Shown: positions 19,432-29,467 of the stretch, piece by piece
Position numbering within the stretch: position 1 is the first letter of the stretch
Layout of the letters: every line of letters begins with the position of its first letter
Assembly (NCBI GenBank): GCA_003019595.1
Contig: NEXD01000005.1
Coordinates: forward strand, 1-45,313
Length of the DNA stretch: 45,313 nt
Origin: Candidatus Marsarchaeota G1 archaeon BE_D
GTDB lineage: Archaea > Thermoproteota > Thermoprotei_A > Marsarchaeales > Marsarchaeaceae
Direction: 5' to 3'
Notes under the pieces: generated by a model
Databases searched by the model: none
What the model was told of the DNA's origin: nothing
Seen by the model: only the letters and a program-made list of their open reading frames with translations
Made by a program: the position numbers and the translations under genes

Positions 19432-20880
19432 ATGGTCGAAGATTTACACGAATACATCTCACTATTAGAAGAACACAACAAACTTGTTAGAGTACGAACA
19501 GAAGTGAACGCCGAGCTCGAAATCGCCGAAATTTTAAGAAGGGCGGTTTCGATGAAGCTTGGTAAGGCGCTTCTTTTCGAGCGCGTGAAAGGGTTTTCGA
19601 TACATGTACTTGGCAATGCGTTCGCTTCTCATGAACAGGTTTGTCTTGCGCTCGGAGTTAAAGATTATGCGGAAATTGGCGAGAAATTCAGAAAACTTTT
19701 TGAGCTAGAACCTCCTCGCGGTATTCTTGAGGCTGTTAAAGCGATTCCGCGTCTTAAAGAGCTTACAGACGTTGCTCCAAAGAGGGTAAAGAGTGGCCCT
19801 GTAAAGGAAGTGGTGGACACAAACGATCCTTCGTTTGAGGATTTTCCTATTCTAAAGGTATGGCCAAAAGATGGTGGTAAATTCATAACTTTTCCGCTTG
19901 TGATAACAAAAAACGTAGACACAGGAAAAACGAACATAGGGATTTATAGAATGCAGATTTTTGGAAAGAGAGAAGCCACGATTCACTGGCAGTTACACAG
20001 ACCGAGTAACTTTGCGTACAAAGAGGCGGAAAAAAGAGGTGAGCCTTTAGAAGTCGCTGTGGTGATAGGCGCAGACCCAGCTACGATATTTGCGGGTGTT
20101 GCACCAGTTCCCGAAGGAATCGACGAGTACCTTTTTGCTGGTTTTATAAAGGGAAAAGGGGTTGAGCTCGTAAAGTGTGAAACAGTTGATTTAGAGGTTC
20201 CTGCGCGTGCGGAAATTGTTCTTGAAGGTGTGGTAAAACCCGGAGAGTACAGGCTCGAGGGACCATTTGGCGACCACACAGGATACTACACGCCCAAAGA
20301 GCCTTATCCGGTGTTTGAGCTGAAATGTGTAACAAGAAGGTCGGATGCGGTTTACCTTACAACCGTTGTGGGAAAGCCAGTTCAGGAAGACGCTTTTTTG
20401 GCGGAAGCCGCGCAAGAAGTGTTCTCTTATCCTCTTAAGTTGCTGTTTCCTGAGATCGTTGACCTTTATCTTCCTCCTGAAGGCGTTTTCACAAATCTTG
20501 CGATAGTTTCAATCAGAAAGAGGTTTCCAGGACACGCAAAGAAGGTGATGATGGGCTTATGGGGAATGCCACAATTGATGTTTCTTAAGACGATCATCGT
20601 GGTGGACGACGACGTAAACATAAGAAATTTGTCTGAGGTGATTTGGGCCACACTCACTAGGTTTGATCCTGCAAGAGACATCGTGGTGATTCCCAATGCG
20701 GTGACCGACACGCTCGACCACGCTTCTTCACTACCCAACTTTGGCTCAAAACTAGGAATAGACGCGACAAAGAAGTGGAAAGAAGAGGGTTACCAAAGAG
20801 AGTGGCCAGAGGTTGTAGAGGTTGACGAACAAACAAAAAAGCTTGTTGACGAAAAGTGGAAAAGCTATTTTGGAAGCTAA
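19432..20880 (+). CDS. ubiD: UbiD-family decarboxylase; preferred start 19432
   Basis: GIYRMQIFGKREATIHWQLHR, GVAPVPEGIDEYLFAGF, GPFGDHTGYYTPKEPYPVFELKCVTRR. Confidence 0.95.
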   Translation: MVEDLHEYISLLEEHNKLVRVRTEVNAELEIAEILRRAVSMKLGKALLFERVKGFSIHVLGNAFASHEQVCLALGVKDYAEIGEKFRKLFELEPPRGILEAVKAIPRLKELTDVAPKRVKSGPVKEVVDTNDPSFEDFPILKVWPKDGGKFITFPLVITKNVDTGKTNIGIYRMQIFGKREATIHWQLHRPSNFAYKEAEKRGEPLEVAVVIGADPATIFAGVAPVPEGIDEYLFAGFIKGKGVELVKCETVDLEVPARAEIVLEGVVKPGEYRLEGPFGDHTGYYTPKEPYPVFELKCVTRRSDAVYLTTVVGKPVQEDAFLAEAAQEVFSYPLKLLFPEIVDLYLPPEGVFTNLAIVSIRKRFPGHAKKVMMGLWGMPQLMFLKTIIVVDDDVNIRNLSEVIWATLTRFDPARDIVVIPNAVTDTLDHASSLPNFGSKLGIDATKKWKEEGYQREWPEVVEVDEQTKKLVDEKWKSYFGS

Positions 20881-21179
20881 ATTCTAAGCCCAAAAGCCTC
20901 TGAAAACCTTTTGAACTTTTCGTACTCTGCGATGTACTTTCTTCCCTTTTGTGTGAGCACGTATACCCTTTTGTTTTCGTTTTCCACGCTTTTTATGAAT
21001 TCAAGCTTTTCGAGCTCTTCAAGCAAAGAAGTGAGCCTTGAATAAGGTATGTTCGCTTTGCTCAAAATGTGAGTGAGCTTTTGGTCTTTCCCTTCTTCTC
21101 CTATCGCTTTCAACACGTCAACGATTATGCTGATTCTTGAGCGATACTTCTCTCTACTCATTTCGAACTTACCCGCCAC
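20877..21179 (-). CDS. Winged-helix transcriptional regulator
   Basis: Short HTH fold YRSRISIIVDVLKAIGEEGKDQKLTHILSKANIPYSRLTSLLEELEKLEFIKS. Confidence 0.8.
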   Translation of the reverse strand: MAGKFEMSREKYRSRISIIVDVLKAIGEEGKDQKLTHILSKANIPYSRLTSLLEELEKLEFIKSVENENKRVYVLTQKGRKYIAEYEKFKRFSEAFGLRI

Positions 21180-21775
21180 ACCGCAAAAAGTATAAATGCA
21201 AAGCCAACAAGCTGAATTATTGAGGAAATTATGTAAAACACGTCACTATCTATATCAACGAGTCTTACAAACTGTTGCACCACCATAAATGTGAATCCCA
21301 TACCCACATAAAACGAGTATGAAGACTTTTTGGTCATGTACTCCGAAAATATCTTTGCGACCACAAAAACGAGTAAAATCGTTGAGGCGACCTGAATCAC
21401 ATAGCTAAACAAAGCGCGCAAAGTGATAAAATTCTTAAATGGAGAAAATGCGGGAGCTAGCGTCGCAGGTCTTTCGTTGATTGAGTAAGCAAAAGCGAGT
21501 ATCAGAAAGGCGGCTAGACTTAACACGGAATAAAGCAAGTACCCTTCGCCAAAAAATATGCTTCTATAGCGTGCAATAAGCGGCATCGCAAGGTATGTGT
21601 AAGCAGCTTGAGAAATTAAACCTATGGCAAGAAGCAAAAAAGAAGCGCTCAAAAATAGAAGGCTTACAGAAGAAAGAAATCTGTAAGCTCTATACGCATA
21701 GTACCAAATCACAAACGCCATAATCGCGCTCAGACTTTCCACAGCAATTTCTATTTTAAAAAGGACAAGGTCCAA
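21158..21775 (-). CDS. Multi-pass membrane protein, unknown function
   Basis: Repeated TM segments; start of the wHTH gene lies inside its 3' end. Confidence 0.75.
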   Translation of the reverse strand: MDLVLFKIEIAVESLSAIMAFVIWYYAYRAYRFLSSVSLLFLSASFLLLAIGLISQAAYTYLAMPLIARYRSIFFGEGYLLYSVLSLAAFLILAFAYSINERPATLAPAFSPFKNFITLRALFSYVIQVASTILLVFVVAKIFSEYMTKKSSYSFYVGMGFTFMVVQQFVRLVDIDSDVFYIISSIIQLVGFAFILFAVWRVSSK

Positions 21776-21855
21776 TTTTCACTCTTTTTGATATATTTTG
21801 TAGCGAACTTTCAGCTTTTCGCATGTAAAGAGATTCCACGCTTACATTTTACGCT

Positions 21856-21933
21856 CGTTATCCAGTTGGTGAGACGAACTGAGGATTGAGTTTATTGCTA
21901 GGTAAAAATTTTCTCTAATGGTGCTGGATAACG
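21856..21933. repeat. Perfect 10-bp inverted repeat CGTTATCCAG...CTGGATAACG, possible structured non-coding element
   Basis: Arms at 21856-21865 and 21924-21933 in intergenic DNA. Confidence 0.6.
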
Positions 21934-22026
21934 ATTTTACACGCTTGGTTGTCGTATTCACCACTTCCTAACCCCGACACTAAAGCGGTGTTCATCGTTA
22001 AATAGATGTAAGTGTGTCTTTTATGC

Positions 22027-22653
22027 ATGGAGCTTTTCGGCTGTGTTTTAGAAGAGAATGTGATTTATGAATGCGTTATGGTCACACTGAACGAACACTC
22101 AAAACCCGCTCCAGCGCCTATCGGCGTGATCGTTCAGTCAAACAAGTTGAGCGCAAAAATTTACACGGACACACATACTTATTCAAACCTTAAGCGTGAT
22201 CCGCGTGCCACTTTGAATTTTGTGCACGACGCCCGCACTTTTTTTAGGGCAATGTTACGAAAGGAGGAACTCACTCTAAAAGAATTCAATGGTTTTTACT
22301 ATTTGAGTGATGCGTTAGCGTGGTTGGGTGTAGTGGTAGAAGAAGAAAAGAAAGAAAGCGAAGAACGTTGTGTTTTTGTGTTTAAGTGTTTAATGGGTGA
22401 AAGCTTAAAACGAGCTGTCCATCCTTACACACGCGCTGATGCCGCGTTGATCGAAATGCTTGTACACTTAACAAGAATTCAACCGTATTTGAACAGCGGA
22501 ATGGAAAAAGAGGCGCTTTTTCTTTTTGAACTCATGAGACACTATGATTCGCTCATAAAAAGAGTTGCACCAAAAACCGAACACTCATTGTTTTCTACGG
22601 AACTCCTAAACATCGCCGTAAACTTACTTAAGGGAGTGCGGCTTGAAACTTGA
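22027..22653 (+). CDS. DUF447-family (flavin-binding-like) archaeal protein
   Basis: MELFGCVLEENVIYECVMVTLNE...APAPIGVIVQ...RDPRATLNFVHD; coupled to an MptE-like gene. Confidence 0.75.
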   Translation: MELFGCVLEENVIYECVMVTLNEHSKPAPAPIGVIVQSNKLSAKIYTDTHTYSNLKRDPRATLNFVHDARTFFRAMLRKEELTLKEFNGFYYLSDALAWLGVVVEEEKKESEERCVFVFKCLMGESLKRAVHPYTRADAALIEMLVHLTRIQPYLNSGMEKEALFLFELMRHYDSLIKRVAPKTEHSLFSTELLNIAVNLLKGVRLET

Positions 22654-23380
22654 AGAGTGGTTGAACGAGTGGTATCCAAAAATCACGCGTGAGCTCAAAA
22701 TCGATCCACGAGAAGATCAAAAGGCCGCGTTTCTGCTAGACAAACTTGTACCAGAAGAGTCGATCGCTTTGAAAGAAGCTAGTGACCTGATACATGGAAG
22801 AACGTGTGCTGTTATAGGCGCTGGTCCAAGTCTGCGCAGAGTTTTGCCAAAAGTTGTTAAAATAGACGACTCCGTGTGGGTGTGCGCAGACGGAGCTGCA
22901 AGAGCTTTCTTTGAAAGCGCGCTAATTCCACACATCTTGGTCACCGATTTGGATGGTGGTGACGAGCTTATAGAATGGTGCGCCAAAAGCGGTAGCATTT
23001 TGGTGATACACGCTCACGCTGATAATGTAACAAAAATTTCGCAATTGGTTCCCAAGCTTGTACAAAAAGGCGCGCGCATAATACCAACGACGCAAACAAA
23101 ACCAATAGGCAAAGTGAGAAACTTTTTCGGGTTTACCGACGGTGACAGGGCGGCTTGGTTTTGTCACGAAATGGGTGCGTCCAAAATAGTTCTTGCAGCG
23201 ATGGACTTTGGCTTAAGAATCGGTGGATATTCAAAGCCAAGAGGGTATAAGCTTGACAGAAGTAGAAAACTCAAAAAACTAAGAATTGGAGAAGAGCTTA
23301 TAAAAAGACTTTCTAAAGAAGCTTGCGTGTGCATCCTAAAAGGCTCAAGGAGAATTGCTGGTATTGAACTGTGTAATTAG
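22643..23380 (+). CDS. MptE-like/DUF115 6-hydroxymethylpterin diphosphokinase family
   Basis: GRTCAVIGAGPSLRR, VCADGAARAFFESALIPHILVTDLDGG, IVIHAHADN-type motif, TNFGGFTDGDRA-type region (NFFGFTDGDRA). Confidence 0.85.
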   Translation: MKLEEWLNEWYPKITRELKIDPREDQKAAFLLDKLVPEESIALKEASDLIHGRTCAVIGAGPSLRRVLPKVVKIDDSVWVCADGAARAFFESALIPHILVTDLDGGDELIEWCAKSGSILVIHAHADNVTKISQLVPKLVQKGARIIPTTQTKPIGKVRNFFGFTDGDRAAWFCHEMGASKIVLAAMDFGLRIGGYSKPRGYKLDRSRKLKKLRIGEELIKRLSKEACVCILKGSRRIAGIELCN

Positions 23381-24639
23381 GTGTCGCTAATGAAAACAGC
23401 AAAGAGCGATCGCTGGTTTTACTCCGCTTTTTTTGGCTCGGCGACAACTGGGCCGCTTGGCACGATCGTCGCGCTTAAAGTGTTAAGCGTTGGAGGCACA
23501 GTGATACAGTATGGTGTGATAGCTTCGGTAGCTACGCTTGCCACGGTTATAGCTTCGATTTTCTGGGGGATTCTGATTGACGAAGTGAACGAAAGATGGC
23601 TCGTACTGGGAATTTCGTACTTCGGAGTTATGGCTTCACTCATCGGAATGTACTCGAGTACAACGCTGTTCAATCTTGCTTTTAGCTATGTCGTCGCAAG
23701 CTTCTTTCAGGCGGCGGCTGGTCCTGCGTCAAACGTGCTTATTATGCAACTCACGACAAAGGATGGATGGTCCAAAGCTTTTGGGCGATACAACGCGTTT
23801 TCGAGCGCAGGTGTGGTTTTTGGATACGTTGTGAGCTCAATTTTCTCCACATTTTTTCTTTAAACTCGGTGATTCTTATTTTGTCTCCTTTTTGTGCGAT
23901 TTCCACCGCTTTGGTCTTTGTTACGCTAAGGGGGGTGAGCACACCGCCCATCGAAAGAAGAGCGCTTGCGCTCAACCGCACGTCATTTATTAGCAGACTT
24001 CTTTCAAACCCCACTTTCTTTCTTCATTTACCAAGAAAAGAAGATTTGAAAGGCTTTGTAAGGATGTTACGCACAAGTTTTAACAGGGAAACGCCGCTGC
24101 TTTATCTTTCGCTTTTCGTTTTTAACTTTTCAAGCGGAATCTTTAACACAGCGTTTAACCCATCACTAGTGAAAAAAGGGCTCGAAAACGGAGTTGTTCT
24201 TGGAGTAAACCTTTTCGTGATGGTAGTTCAGACGCTCTCGATGAGGATCGCTGGTAGGCCTTCCAAAAAAGAAGAGCTTTCCGCGGTGCGTAGAGGACTC
24301 GCCTTTAGAATGTTAGGCTACGTGGCGACATCTCTTTCGATTTACTTTTTGGCTTCGTACGAACTAGCGATCGCAGTCGGCTTGAGCTTTGCGCTCTCAG
24401 GTGGTTATGCATATTCTCTCATTTACGTTTCCATGTTTTCTTTGGTTTTCGATTCTTTGCAAATGGAAAGACAAGGCGGAATGCTCGGAATTGTGAGCGC
24501 GCTTTCAGGAGTTGGCGTTTTTCTTGGCTCTTTGGTTTCAGGGTATCTCGCTTTTTACGCGGGGTATACCGTAACAGACTTAGTCGCTGCTGTTTTTTTG
24601 GGTGTTGTCTACTACCTATTAAGAAGTTTTAAGGAATGA
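23381..24639 (+). CDS. MFS transporter interrupted by an apparent -1 frameshift in T6 at 23852-23857
   Basis: Two overlapping ORFs (23381-23863 and 23767-24639) give one continuous multi-TM protein if one T is added. Confidence 0.8.
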
Positions 24640-24967
24640 TCAGAATTGTGCCGTCTTCGTTTCTTTTTATGGTCACAAAGTCTCTTCTAGTCGAAAGCAT
24701 TCGCGCCGGAATGGAAATCCTTACGTAGTTTCCGCTTTTTGTGATTTTTTGAGTTGGATACTGAAAATGTAGCTCGTTTGGAAAGTTTGGGTCAAACACG
24801 CCTGCATAGAACTCTTCTACAAAAAGCTTTTCCTTGATTTCGTTTATTAACCTCAAAGCGTCTTGAGTGAGTGCGCCATTTTGGTAAAGCTGAATTTCGT
24901 CGTTCACTCTCACAACCACAAGGTTTCTGTCGACAAACTCCCTTTCAACCCACCACTCCTTACTCAT
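24629..24967 (-). CDS. Conserved-looking small protein of unknown function, overlapping lipB
   Basis: 112-aa ORF that overlaps both neighbours in operon-like fashion. Confidence 0.6.
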   Translation of the reverse strand: MSKEWWVEREFVDRNLVVVRVNDEIQLYQNGALTQDALRLINEIKEKLFVEEFYAGVFDPNFPNELHFQYPTQKITKSGNYVRISIPARMLSTRRDFVTIKRNEDGTILIIP

Positions 24968-25646
24968 TTTTGAGCGTCACACCCTTCTGCAAAAGCTCAG
25001 TGAGCTCTTGTAAGCCAATCGAAGAAAGTTCGGCGTCAAACACCTTTGAAAACGCTTGAAGTAACGCGTGCTTTACGCGCTCCATGTCCACTTTCTTTCC
25101 GAGTAGCACTTCAAGCGAAGTCATTACGCTTGGCGAGTAACCGCATGGTCTAATTTTGTAAAAGTAGCTCAAATCAGTGTTGACGTTTAGCGCAAGGCCG
25201 TGAAAAGTTATCCAGTGGTCCACCGCAACGCCTATGCTTGCGACTTTTTTTCCTGAAACCCATACACCAGTTTGTCCTTCTATTCTTTGGGCTTGAATGT
25301 CGAACTGGTTGAGCGCTTGTATCACAAGCTCTTCAAGCATTCTCACATAGCCCTTAAGCGTGAGCGTTCTTTTTGTAAGGTCGATTATCGGGTAAGCCAC
25401 AAGCTGTCCTGGGCCGTGATAAGTCACGTCTCCTCCTCTTTCTATGTGGTACACTGGTAAGCTCCACTCAAGAACGTTTTCGGTGTTGCCCTTTCTCCCT
25501 AGCGTTATCACATGCGGGTGTTCTACGAGCAAAAGATAGTCTGGAAAGCCAGAGTCATTCGCTTTTTTTGCAACAAGCGCTTTTTGGATCTCCCAAGCTT
25601 TTGCGTACTCCATGTAGCCCAAGTCGCACACAATCACTTTCTCCAT
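24960..25646 (-). CDS. lipB: Octanoyltransferase LipB
   Basis: LLLVEHPHVITLGRKG, RGGDVTYHGPGQLVAYPIIDL, HGLALNVNTDLSYF. Confidence 0.96.
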   Translation of the reverse strand: MEKVIVCDLGYMEYAKAWEIQKALVAKKANDSGFPDYLLLVEHPHVITLGRKGNTENVLEWSLPVYHIERGGDVTYHGPGQLVAYPIIDLTKRTLTLKGYVRMLEELVIQALNQFDIQAQRIEGQTGVWVSGKKVASIGVAVDHWITFHGLALNVNTDLSYFYKIRPCGYSPSVMTSLEVLLGKKVDMERVKHALLQAFSKVFDAELSSIGLQELTELLQKGVTLKNE

Positions 25647-27049
25647 GGTCTGTTCACCACGTGAATAGCCTTTCCTTGTGCAGCTTCAGCCGCTTCCATT
25701 AAAGCCTCTGGGAAGGTTGGGTGAGGGTGAATTGTAGAAGACAAATCTTCAAGCGTTGCTCCCATTTCGATCGCAAGCGATAGCTCGCTTATCAAATCGG
25801 ACGCGTTTGCGCCGACGATTTGCGCCCCCAAAATCACACCGCTTGACTTTTCTGCGATTATCTTTACAAACCCCTTTGTTTCGGCAACGCTCACCGCTCT
25901 CCCAAGCGCAACAAACGGAAACTTTCCCACGATAACTTCATACCCCGCTTTTGTTGCGGATTCAACCGTGTGCCCGACAGAGGCGATTTCTGGGTCTGTA
26001 AATGTGGCATCGGGAATCACAACGTTGTCAAACCTTGAACTAAGACCGGCTATCACTTCGGCGACCACAACACCTTGTCTACTCGCCTTGTGCGCAAGCA
26101 TCGGTCCCCTCACAACGTCTCCTATTGCGTATATGTTTTCGATATTTGTCTTTAAACAGTCGTCCACGATGATGAAACCTTTTTCATCGGTTTTAACACC
26201 TATGTTTTCTAGCCCAAGCCCCTTGGTGTACGGTTTTCTTCCGACCGAAAGCAAAATCTTGTCACACTCTTTTTCCACTTCTCCTTCTTGTGTGAAAACT
26301 TTGACCTTAAGAGTACCGTTCTCTTTTGTCCAGCTTAACGCCTTTGATTTTAGATAAATTTCCATTCCATGGCTTATTGCAGATTCGTACAAAAGCGCCG
26401 AAACTTCCTTGTCTTGTCCAGGTAATAGCTGGTCCATGAGCTCCACCACTGTGACCTTTGAGCCAAGCTTTGAAAACGCGAAGGCAAATTCCATTCCAAC
26501 AACTCCGCCGCCTATCACAAGCAACCTTGAAGGAATATCCTCAAGTTCGAGCATGTCCCAGTTGCTCAAAATGTTGGTGTGGTCGATCGGAAATCCTGGC
26601 AGTTCAATCGGAACCGAGCCGGTTGCGATCACGCTGTTTTGCGTTTTGATTTCTCTTGTTGAACCATCTTTGAGTTTAACCTGAATTGTGTTTGTGTCCA
26701 CGAAACTCGCTTCACCGTAAATCAGCTCAACTTTGTTCGATTTAAGCAGATTTTCTACACCCCTTACTAGTTGCGTCACGACCTGATTTTTCCACTGCTT
26801 TAGCTCTTTCAGATTAAGCGAAAGCTGTGCGTTCACACCACGCCCCGCCATGCTTTTTACCTTTTCAGCGAGTTTCACTGCATTGATGATTGTCTTCGTG
26901 GGTATGCAACCGTAGTTGAGACACTCCCCTCCAACCCTGTTCTTTTCGATAAGCGCCACCTTTTTTCCAAGTTGCCCAAGTCTGATTGCGGCGACGTATC
27001 CACCAGGTCCTCCTCCAATCACAACACACTCATAATCCATAAAAAACAC
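25634..27049 (-). CDS. lpdA: Dihydrolipoamide dehydrogenase (E3)
   Basis: GGGPGGYVAAIRLGQLG, GGECLNYGCIPTK redox motif, C-terminal HPHPTFPEAL. Confidence 0.97.
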   Translation of the reverse strand: MFFMDYECVVIGGGPGGYVAAIRLGQLGKKVALIEKNRVGGECLNYGCIPTKTIINAVKLAEKVKSMAGRGVNAQLSLNLKELKQWKNQVVTQLVRGVENLLKSNKVELIYGEASFVDTNTIQVKLKDGSTREIKTQNSVIATGSVPIELPGFPIDHTNILSNWDMLELEDIPSRLLVIGGGVVGMEFAFAFSKLGSKVTVVELMDQLLPGQDKEVSALLYESAISHGMEIYLKSKALSWTKENGTLKVKVFTQEGEVEKECDKILLSVGRKPYTKGLGLENIGVKTDEKGFIIVDDCLKTNIENIYAIGDVVRGPMLAHKASRQGVVVAEVIAGLSSRFDNVVIPDATFTDPEIASVGHTVESATKAGYEVIVGKFPFVALGRAVSVAETKGFVKIIAEKSSGVILGAQIVGANASDLISELSLAIEMGATLEDLSSTIHPHPTFPEALMEAAEAAQGKAIHVVNRPWRK

Positions 27050-28258
27050 CTAAAAGAGCAAAGAAAGAAGAAGCTTTTCGTCTTCTAGAATTTGCTTTAA
27101 CCTGTTCGTAAATGAAGCGGCCACCGCTCCGTCCAAAACCCTGTGGTCAAAGGTGAGCGACACGTTCATGTAGTCTCTTGGTTCTATTTTGCCTTCTGTG
27201 TACACAACTTTTTTGTAAATCTTGTACACGCCAAGAATCGCCACTTCGGGATAGTTGATGATGGGCGTTGCGAACAGCCCTCCTATTGAGCCGATATTGG
27301 TGATGCTAAAAGTCCCGCCCTGCACGTCGCTCAAAGTTAGCTTGTTTTGCCTTGCAGCTTCGGTAAGCCTTGTGATTTCTGACGCAATTTCAAAAAGATT
27401 CTTTTTGTCTGCGTCCTTTACCACAGGAACGACGAGGCCTCCTTCAACCGCGGTTGCTATTCCTATGTTGTAGTACTTTTTGAGAACAATTTCGTTTCTT
27501 TCTTGATCAAAGCTTGCGTTGAGATAAGGAAACTCTTTGAGTGCGGCGCAAACCGCTTTGATTATAAAAGGCAAATATGTGAGCCTCAAGCCTTTCAACT
27601 CAGCAGCGTTTTTGAAGAACTCTCTTAATTTTACAAGTGTAGTAGCATCTATTTCATCAAAATGAGTCACATGTGGCGCGGTGTAGGCAGACTTCACCAT
27701 TTTTTCTGCGACGCTTCTACGAATTCCTCTTACAGGAACCCTTTCTTCGAGCGCTTCTTTTTGTATGAGTTTTGTCTCTTGAGGTTGCACGCTTTTTAGC
27801 GTTTCCGCGTACGCCCTGACATCGCTTTCGGTTATCCGTCCTGCAGGCCCGCTACCCTTTATTTTAGAAAGGTCGACACCGAGTTCTCTTGCGAGCTTTC
27901 TCACAGCTGGTGAGGCCAAAACCCTTTGTGCTTCTTGTTCGACAACCTTTTCTTCTTTTTGGGGCGCTTGAATAGGCTGAGTGGTCTCCGCGGGTTGTGA
28001 AACCGCAGTTTCAACGCCTTCTATCAAAAGAAGCGTTTGCCCAACCCTTACTTTTTCACCTTCTTTTGCAAGGATCTTCGTGACTTTGCCTTTGACTGGC
28101 GAGGGTATTACCGCATTCACCTTGTCTGTCATTATTTCAAGTAGCGGCTGGTCCTCTTTAACTTCGTCCCCTTCTTTTACGTGCCACTTTATGATTTCGC
28201 CTTCAGTTATTCCTTCGCCTATGTCTGGTAACTTAAATTCGTAACTCATTTTCAGCAA
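27050..28258 (-). CDS. 2-oxoacid dehydrogenase E2 acyltransferase
   Basis: Lipoyl domain (EIMTDKVNAVIPSP), E3-binding domain, catalytic DHRVLDGA. Confidence 0.96.
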   Translation of the reverse strand: MLKMSYEFKLPDIGEGITEGEIIKWHVKEGDEVKEDQPLLEIMTDKVNAVIPSPVKGKVTKILAKEGEKVRVGQTLLLIEGVETAVSQPAETTQPIQAPQKEEKVVEQEAQRVLASPAVRKLARELGVDLSKIKGSGPAGRITESDVRAYAETLKSVQPQETKLIQKEALEERVPVRGIRRSVAEKMVKSAYTAPHVTHFDEIDATTLVKLREFFKNAAELKGLRLTYLPFIIKAVCAALKEFPYLNASFDQERNEIVLKKYYNIGIATAVEGGLVVPVVKDADKKNLFEIASEITRLTEAARQNKLTLSDVQGGTFSITNIGSIGGLFATPIINYPEVAILGVYKIYKKVVYTEGKIEPRDYMNVSLTFDHRVLDGAVAASFTNRLKQILEDEKLLLSLLF

Positions 28259-28377
28259 TTAAACTCCGTCACAAAAATATGGTTTTCGAATCCGCAATCT
28301 GCTCGATAGTTTGTAAGTTTGTGTGCAATCTGAACGCGCAGACCCTTTATTCGCACATCACTATCAGTTCACAGATT

Positions 28378-29466
28378 TTAAAAATCTTTTGCGACTTCTC
28401 TTAATACTGGGTCAGGGATTGTATAGCCATTTTGGTAGTGTTCAACAAAAGAAAGATCGACCAAATTCATAAGAGCGCGGTTGAACTGCGCGTCAGAAAC
28501 GAATCTCCCAGTTTGGTTTATCAGCTCTTTCTTGATCTCGCTCCAACCGCTTTTTCCTTGTGACAACGCTTTTAAAATTGGTTTGTAATAGTTGGAACGT
28601 TGAAGTAGATGTGCGATCTCTTTTTTGATGATTCCTTTTGCTTTCTTTAAAACCTCTTGCAAAGCATTGTGCAAACCTTTTTCGCTTGCAACATGCCCAA
28701 AAAGCGTTAGCCATCCGACCAGTCCATCGAGCCTCTCGACAACCTCGTTAAGTTCTTCGGAAGGTGTAACGCCAAGTTCTTCAAAACCAGCCTTAAGAAA
28801 ATCAAGTGAAGTCTGTTTGCTAAAGCGCTCTAGCACAATGCTCTTATATCCTCGTGCATAAAGCGCGCTTTCAGGACGCTCCAACCCAAGAAATTCATAA
28901 AGAAGACCGACCTCTGAGCCCGACAAGACAAACTTGATGTTTGTAAGATTGTCGTAACAATAAGCGATCAATTGTGTAAAGTCAATCCTACCCTTTCCTC
29001 CCGCTAGTCTTCTCAAAATTTGCGCCTCATCAACTGCGACAACAAGCGTTTTTCCTTCGTGCGAAGCCCATTCATCGAGCGCGTTGAACAAAGACGAAAG
29101 ACGGGTGCCACTTTTGCTCCAATCAAGTTCTATACCAACTGGCCCAACGTGAACTCCTTTTACACGTTTTGCGAAATCTTTCGCCTTGAGCAATAAGCCA
29201 CTCATACGCGAAATCTGCTGTGAAATAAGCTCGTAAAGCGCCCGTCTTGTGTAACCTTCTTCGTCCAACACACGTGCGTCCAAATATATCGATGGTTGCT
29301 TGAACTCATTAAGCGCGGTTTTGAGCAAAGAGGTTTTGCCGATCCTTCTAATTCCCGTAACTATTGTAAGAGGGTATTTTGTCAAAGCGGAGTGTAGCTC
29401 GACTAGCTCTTTTTCTCTGCCAAATAGCTCTTCCCTTTTCGTTTTTGGCTTAAGGTCGAACAGCAA
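28378..29466 (-). CDS. Archaeal AAA/STAND-like ATPase (PF01637-like), probable TTG start
   Basis: Walker A VTGIRRIGKTSLLKTAL, LVVAVDEAQIL Walker B, C-terminal wHTH. Confidence 0.9.
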   Translation of the reverse strand: MLFDLKPKTKREELFGREKELVELHSALTKYPLTIVTGIRRIGKTSLLKTALNEFKQPSIYLDARVLDEEGYTRRALYELISQQISRMSGLLLKAKDFAKRVKGVHVGPVGIELDWSKSGTRLSSLFNALDEWASHEGKTLVVAVDEAQILRRLAGGKGRIDFTQLIAYCYDNLTNIKFVLSGSEVGLLYEFLGLERPESALYARGYKSIVLERFSKQTSLDFLKAGFEELGVTPSEELNEVVERLDGLVGWLTLFGHVASEKGLHNALQEVLKKAKGIIKKEIAHLLQRSNYYKPILKALSQGKSGWSEIKKELINQTGRFVSDAQFNRALMNLVDLSFVEHYQNGYTIPDPVLREVAKDF

Positions 29467-29467
29467 T

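Noticed and set aside
28280-28300. TTCGAATCC resembling a tRNA T-loop
   Set aside because: No acceptor, D or anticodon arms around it; no tRNA structure found
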